A stretch of 64,000 bases of DNA from positions 6,065,409 to 6,129,408 of the forward strand of contig QVOM02000103.1 in the NCBI GenBank assembly GCA_003586115.2. Direction: 5' to 3'. Made by a program: the position numbers and the translations under genes. Shown one piece after another: positions 60,173-64,000 of this stretch. Numbering within the stretch: the stretch's first letter is position 1; each line of letters opens with the position of its first letter. This stretch comes from Salvator merianae. Its lineage: Eukaryota; Chordata; Lepidosauria; Squamata; Teiidae. The notes below the pieces were generated by a model. The model saw only the letters and a program-made list of their open reading frames with translations. It ran no database searches and was not told the origin of the DNA.

Positions 60173-60418
60173 NNNNNNNNNNNNNNNNNNNNNNNNNNNN
60201 NNNNNNNNNNNNNNNNNNNNNNNNNNNNNNNNNNNNNNNNNNNNNNNNNNNNNNNNNNNNNNNNNNNNNNNNNNNNNNNNNNNNNNNNNNNNNNNNNNNN
60301 NNNNNNNNNNNNNNNNNNNNNNNNNNNNNNNNNNNNNNNNNNNNNNNNNNNNNNNNNNNNNNNNNNNNNNNNNNNNNNNNNNNNNNNNNNNNNNNNNNNN
60401 NNNNNNNNNNNNNNNNNN
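60173..60418. other. Assembly gap (246 N)
   Basis: The only ambiguous bases in the window. The gap lies inside the GC-rich hAT element next to its tandem repeats, the likely reason for the break. Confidence 1.
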
Positions 60419-60445
60419 CAGGGCGACGAGCGGGGCATGCGCGCT

Positions 60446-60547
60446 CGCTGGCCCCGCCCACACGCATGTGCACTCGCTGGCCCCGCCCACACGCATGCGC
60501 ACTCGCTGGCCCCGCCCACACGCATGCGCACTCGCTGGCCCCGCCCC
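60446..60547. repeat. 29-bp tandem repeat, about 3.5 units
   Basis: Units start CGCTGGCCCCGCCC at 60446, 60475, 60504 and 60533, spaced exactly 29 bp and nearly identical (CACGCATGCGCACT, with one TGTGC variant). It may continue into the gap. Confidence 0.92.
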
Positions 60548-60847
60548 TAGCCCTGGGCGTCAAAATGGCTAGTAGCCCCGGGTGTCAAAGCGGCTCGCTA
60601 CGCCACTGGTCGCAGCACACTGCGTGGCTGTGCGTTTGCACCCAGAAGCAGGTGCAAATGCACTGTACTGGAAGCAGTCTAGCTGCTCCCAGTCAAGTTG
60701 TGGAGCACAATTTAGTGTTTCTCAGCTAGCTGTGATCAAGAGCAGCTGGAATCTCCTCCTGATTGTGCAGGCTGCCACACGGTGCAGATGCAATTACCTT
60801 GCGAGCGTGCAGATGCTCGGTAGGCAACAAGGGTGAAAAGGCCCAAA

Positions 60848-61399
60848 TATTGAATTCACTAGTAATTTGTAGGTTAGATTTTAGTTGGCAGGCAGTTATC
60901 TAGAAATTAGACTGCTATAAAATGTCCGGTGATGTGGACATTTGAAGCAATTATATTTCATAACATTAACAATAAAAGTCAGACTTAAACTGAACACAGA
61001 ACTCTCCTAGGAGAGTGATAGAAGTCCTATAGAAGACCCTGCCTCAGGCTTCCATTTTCCATTTTCTTTGGTCACGTACTAATACTCACATTAGTCTATT
61101 CTGGACTGGATACTCTTTTCTGTATTTATTCTGGTCCACTGATTAATGTTTAATTTATCTATAATTGTGAGTTGCCACAGATTGAGAATAAGTTTTACTT
61201 CAGAGAATGTCGTCACTCAGTTGTGAAACTTTTTCAGTGAGTGGGCACCACTACATTTTGTTTTGTTGTTGATAGTTATAAAGGTTAACAATACATCCAG
61301 TGGCAGCTCTACCCCATAGCTTTTCATATCAGTTTTAATTTCTGCTCTGTAGTCAGTTGTGCTGCTTTTAATATGAGTGTTTTATGTGCCACTAGTTTT
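60848..61399. other. Non-coding stretch, nothing recognised
   Basis: No gene or repeat recognised. Confidence 0.4.
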
Positions 61400-62896
61400 T
61401 AGGGTTGTGCAAATTTCAATTCGTATTCAAAAATTTGTACAAAATTTCATTTTTGCAAATTTTCACATCAAAATGAAAATGAGCTTTTTTTCACACTTAC
61501 AGTTTTTGATCGAAAATGAAAAAGACTATTCTTTTGCGAAAACAAAATTCATCAACTTTTCGCATTTTAAAAATTACTTGGAAAAACAAAATCTGCCACA
61601 AATTTCACAAGAATATAGAACTATGTTGAATGCACCTATAACATCAAAGGAACTATCTGATGCTATTAAGAAAATGAAAGGAGGAAAGGCTCCAGGACCG
61701 GATGGTTTAACAGCAATTTATTATAAAGTACTTCAAGAGGAACTGCAGCAACCACTACTAATGACAATGAATGATATATTGGACAGTGGGAAAATACCGG
61801 AAAGTTGGGAAAAAGCGTTTATAACATTAATTCCAAAAGAGGGATAGGACTTGACGTCCCCAAAAAATTACAGACCAATTTCACTACTGAATAATGATTA
61901 TAAAGTTTTTGCAAGTATAATGGCAACAAGGCTAAAACAGGTGTTACAAGAATTTATTCACCAAGATCAAGCGGGATTTCTCCCCAAAAGACAAATGAAG
62001 GACAATATAAGAAGTATAATTGACGTTATAGAATATTTAGAGTCTCATAATGAAGTGCAAGCAGCACTAATCTTTCTGGATGCCGAAAAAGCCTTTGACA
62101 ATCTGAACTGGAATTTTATGCTGAATCTTCTAGATACGATGAACTTTGGAAAGAACTTTACAAAATGGATTAGAGCAATATATACAACACAGTCAGCACA
62201 ACTTACAATAAATGGAGAAGTTACACAAAAATTTGCAATACAAAAATGTACAAGAGAAGGATGTCCACTCTCACCACTTTTATTTATATTGGTGTTAGAG
62301 GTAATGAATAGAACTATAAGACAAGAGACAAATATTGAAGGTCTGAAGATCAAAAAAGAAGATTATAGGCTGAGAGCCTTTGCAGATGACATAGTAATTA
62401 TTTTGAAAGATCCGAAGGAACCAATAGAAACATTTAAACATGTGATAGAGACATTTGGGCAAGTGGCAGGACTGAAAATCAATGAGAAAAAAACCAAAAT
62501 ACTGGTAAAAAATATGACAAAGAAAGAGCAAGAAGATCTAGGAAGAAAATCTGGCTTTGATATAGAAAAGAAAGTTAAATATTTAGGAGTATGGTTGACT
62601 AAACAAAACCTGGCATTGTATCAGAACAATTATGTGAAACTTTGGTCGCAAGTTAAACAAGACTTGGAAAGATGGTCTAAATTGAAACTTTTCGCATTTT
62701 TCACAATTTTCGCTATGTTTAAACAATGAAAATGACATTTTCAATAGCATTTTCATTGGGAAAACATTGCGAAAAATGCGAAAACGAATGCGAAAAATGC
62801 ATTTTTCGACAACAAAATTAGCTGATGAAGCAAAAATGCAAATTTTCATTTCAAAAATGAATCAAAAATTTTTTTGTGTGTGTGTGCACATCCCTA
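61400..62896. mobile_element. K-family hAT-type MITE interrupted by L1
   Basis: Ends TAGGGTTGTGCA and TGCACATCCCTA. The outer parts 61400-61568 and 62686-62896 align along their length with the uninterrupted copy at 24540-24949, including the TTTTTGATCGAAAA block at left, the TTCGCTATGTTTAAAC block at right and the terminal GT run. No convincing 8-bp duplication is visible around this copy. Confidence 0.85.
61569..62685 (+). pseudogene. L1 ORF2 reverse-transcriptase fragment
   Basis: One frame is open for about 372 codons apart from a single TAG at 61845-61847. Motifs in order: KAPGPDGL; IPKEG, then after the stop NYRPISLLN; QAGFLPKRQMKDNI; LDAEKAFDNLNW (catalytic Asp of motif A); GCPLSPLLF; FADDIVII (62379-62402, catalytic YADD equivalent); GLKINEKKTK; VKYLGVWL. 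This is the RT domain of L1 ORF2. The homology starts at KNYLEKQN and ends abruptly after ERWSKLKL, so the endonuclease, the C-terminus, the 3' UTR and poly(A) are all missing. The 15-bp direct repeat AACTTTTCGCATTTT (61554-61568 and 62686-62700) brackets it exactly. Open apart from that one stop, the fragment is probably fairly young. Confidence 0.88.
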
Positions 62897-62910
62897 TTGT
62901 TGATTGCTTA

Positions 62911-64000
62911 GAACATTAGAACATAAGACAAGCCCAGCTGGATCAGGCCATAGACCATCTTGTCCAGGATTTTCTCTCATATAGTCACTCACCATTTGCT
63001 TCTAGGCATTCTCAAGCAGAAGATGAGGGTGAAACCATCAACTGCTCTCAACTCCCTGGAAATGACCTTTAGAAGCATCTTGCTCATCTCTTCAGTCTGG
63101 AGGCAGTACCTAGGCATCAATTCTAGTAGTTATTGATACACCTGATCTCCATGAATTTGTCTAGCTCTTTCTTGCTGTCACTATTCTCTCTGGTACTAAA
63201 TTCCATAGACCGATGACCATCTGGGTGAAAAAATACTTCCCCTTTAATTCTCCTGTCCATCAGATTCATAGAGTGATGCCTTGTTCCAGAATTGTACGAT
63301 AAAGAAAATAATTTTTATTTATTCACTTTTCTACAGCATGTAGGATTTTATATACTTCTATCAGGTCACCTTTTAAATGCCATCTTTCAAGGCTGAAGAG
63401 ACCTGATGTTGCAACCTGATTTGGTAAGGGTGTTCCAGCCCATTCATCATTCTGGTTGCTCTTTCTGCAGTTTTTCAAGTTCCATAATATCCTTTCTGAG
63501 GTATGGTGACAGACTTGTACTTAATATTTCAAATGTGGCCTCCCCATAGATTTATAAAGAGGCACAATGATGCTTGCTGATTCATTTTCTATTCCCTTTC
63601 TAATTACTCCTTGCACTGAATTCACTTTTTTTCACTGCTGCTCCACACTGGGTCAACACCTTCATTAAGCTGTCCACCAGAACCCCAAGATTCCTGTCTT
63701 GGTCTGTCACAGAAAGCTCAGTTCCCACCACTATAGGTGTAACAGGGTCTTTGCCCCAATGTGTATTACTTTGTACTTGCTAAGATTGAAGTGTATTTGC
63801 CACTTCATTGCCCACCCACCCAATGTCAAGAGATCCCTCTGGAGCTCTTTGAAATCTCCTTCAGTTTTTACTGCCTTAAACAATTTTGTGTCATCAGCAA
63901 ACTTTGCTATCTCACTACTTATCCCTACTTTTAGATAATTTATGAATAAATTTAAAAGTATAGGTCCCAATACTGAACTCTGGGGGAATCCTACTTTTTC
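62911..64000 (-). mobile_element. CR1 LINE, 3' part, running off the window
   Basis: On the minus strand the element enters from the right edge within ORF2, passes the RT and 3' UTR and ends at about 62911 with the GATCCAGCTGGGCTTGTCTT / TATGTTCTAATGTTC terminal sequence seen in reptile CR1-type LINEs. It starts 14 bases after the end of the K MITE. Confidence 0.82.
63731..63970 (-). pseudogene. CR1 reverse transcriptase remnant
   Basis: The minus-strand frame reads GPILLNLFINYLKVGISS, then KFADDTKLFKAV (catalytic FADD near 63889-63900), then LQRDLLTLGGWAMKWQIHFN and YKVIHIG: motif C and the following conserved blocks of CR1 ORF2 in order. Later frames towards 62911 are broken. The upstream part lies beyond the window, so whether the full ORF is intact cannot be judged here, but the 3' section is degraded. 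Confidence 0.82.

Larger units (their letters stand above)
59822..60608. mobile_element. GC-rich hAT element with exact 8-bp duplication
   Basis: Terminal inverted repeats CACTGGCGTAGCG and CGCTACGCCACTG (one mismatch). Exact 8-bp direct repeats GTCGCAGC at 59814-59821 and 60609-60616. The element is extremely GC- and CpG-rich. The assembly gap 60173-60418 falls inside it, so its true length is unknown. A 29-bp tandem unit lies right of the gap and an inverted relative of that unit left of it (about 60096-60122), resembling subterminal repeats. The long open frames here are products of GC richness and of the gap being read as open; no transposase motif is legible. Confidence 0.9.
59547..60844. 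mobile_element. D-family DNA transposon split by a GC-rich hAT element
   Basis: Outer ends GGGCCTTTTTGCAGTTTCC and GGGTGAAAAGGCCC. The two halves (59547-59821 and 60609-60844) are D sequence in reverse order relative to 30865-31249. An 18-bp perfect hairpin (59562-59579 with 59586-59603) sits just inside the left end. A reverse-strand RFX-like GTTACCATGGCAGT lies at 59740-59753. The interruption is the element at 59822-60608. Confidence 0.8.

Noticed and set aside
59664..60729. Long overlapping open frames on both strands (up to about 300 codons)
   Set aside because: They run through the 246-N gap, which is read as open, and through GC-rich tandem DNA. The repeated peptide is just the 29-bp unit translated, and the frames exist on both strands at once.
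61377..61568. Start of the L1 reading frame as a genuine ORF start
   Set aside because: This part of the frame is K-MITE sequence upstream of the L1 insertion. L1 homology begins only at 61569.
62896..62911. A target duplication around the second K MITE
   Set aside because: The flanks CTAGTTTT (left) and TTGTTGAT (right) do not match well enough to claim one.

Overview
This window reads as vertebrate nuclear DNA with no protein-coding host gene that I can recognise. It is AT-rich and CpG-poor. It combines L1, CR1 and L2-like non-LTR retrotransposons, a tRNA-derived SINE remnant, many small hAT/Harbinger-like DNA-transposon copies and long GT, CT, GA and GATA microsatellites. That mixture is typical of a squamate reptile (lizard or snake). 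I infer squamate from repeat content only and cannot name a species. The window is intergenic or lies inside a very large intron. I found no convincing host exon, RNA gene, CpG-island promoter or CRISPR array. The open frames are short and either fall inside repeats or match the chance expectation for AT-rich DNA.

Layout. 1-12 kb: unique AT-rich DNA with a tRNA-SINE remnant (2.1 kb), a decayed CR1-like LINE (6-7 kb), a few MITEs and a full consensus RFX X-box followed by a CRE half-site (9.69 kb). 12-31 kb: dense MITEs with ends near GGGCCTTTNTGCACTT, including a 143-bp near-perfect palindrome (12.06 kb), a CpG-rich young element (20.1 kb), an L2-like fragment (23.5 kb) and a 410-bp hAT-type MITE with an exact 8-bp target duplication (24.54 kb). 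31-47 kb: more MITEs, two L2-like ORF2 ends (35.1 and 40.7 kb), a repeated LTR-like segment (33.2 and 44.9 kb), a possible DIRS-type reverse-transcriptase scrap (40.1 kb) and a 196-bp hAT MITE with a perfect 8-bp duplication (45.7 kb). 47-59 kb: a CR1 3' end, an L1 3' end with poly(A), a long L2-like copy on the minus strand ending at a GATA microsatellite, and more MITEs. 59.5-64 kb: two nested insertions. One is a GC-rich hAT element, carrying the only assembly gap, inside a D-family MITE. The other is an L1 ORF2 fragment inside a second copy of the 24.5-kb MITE. A CR1 reverse-transcriptase region follows and runs off the right edge.

The elements act as independent selfish DNA, so there is no pathway to describe. 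The most informative observations are the nesting order, an L1 insert that has a 15-bp target duplication but neither L1 end, the sharing of termini among MITE families with different interiors, and RFX-like motifs carried by one MITE family.
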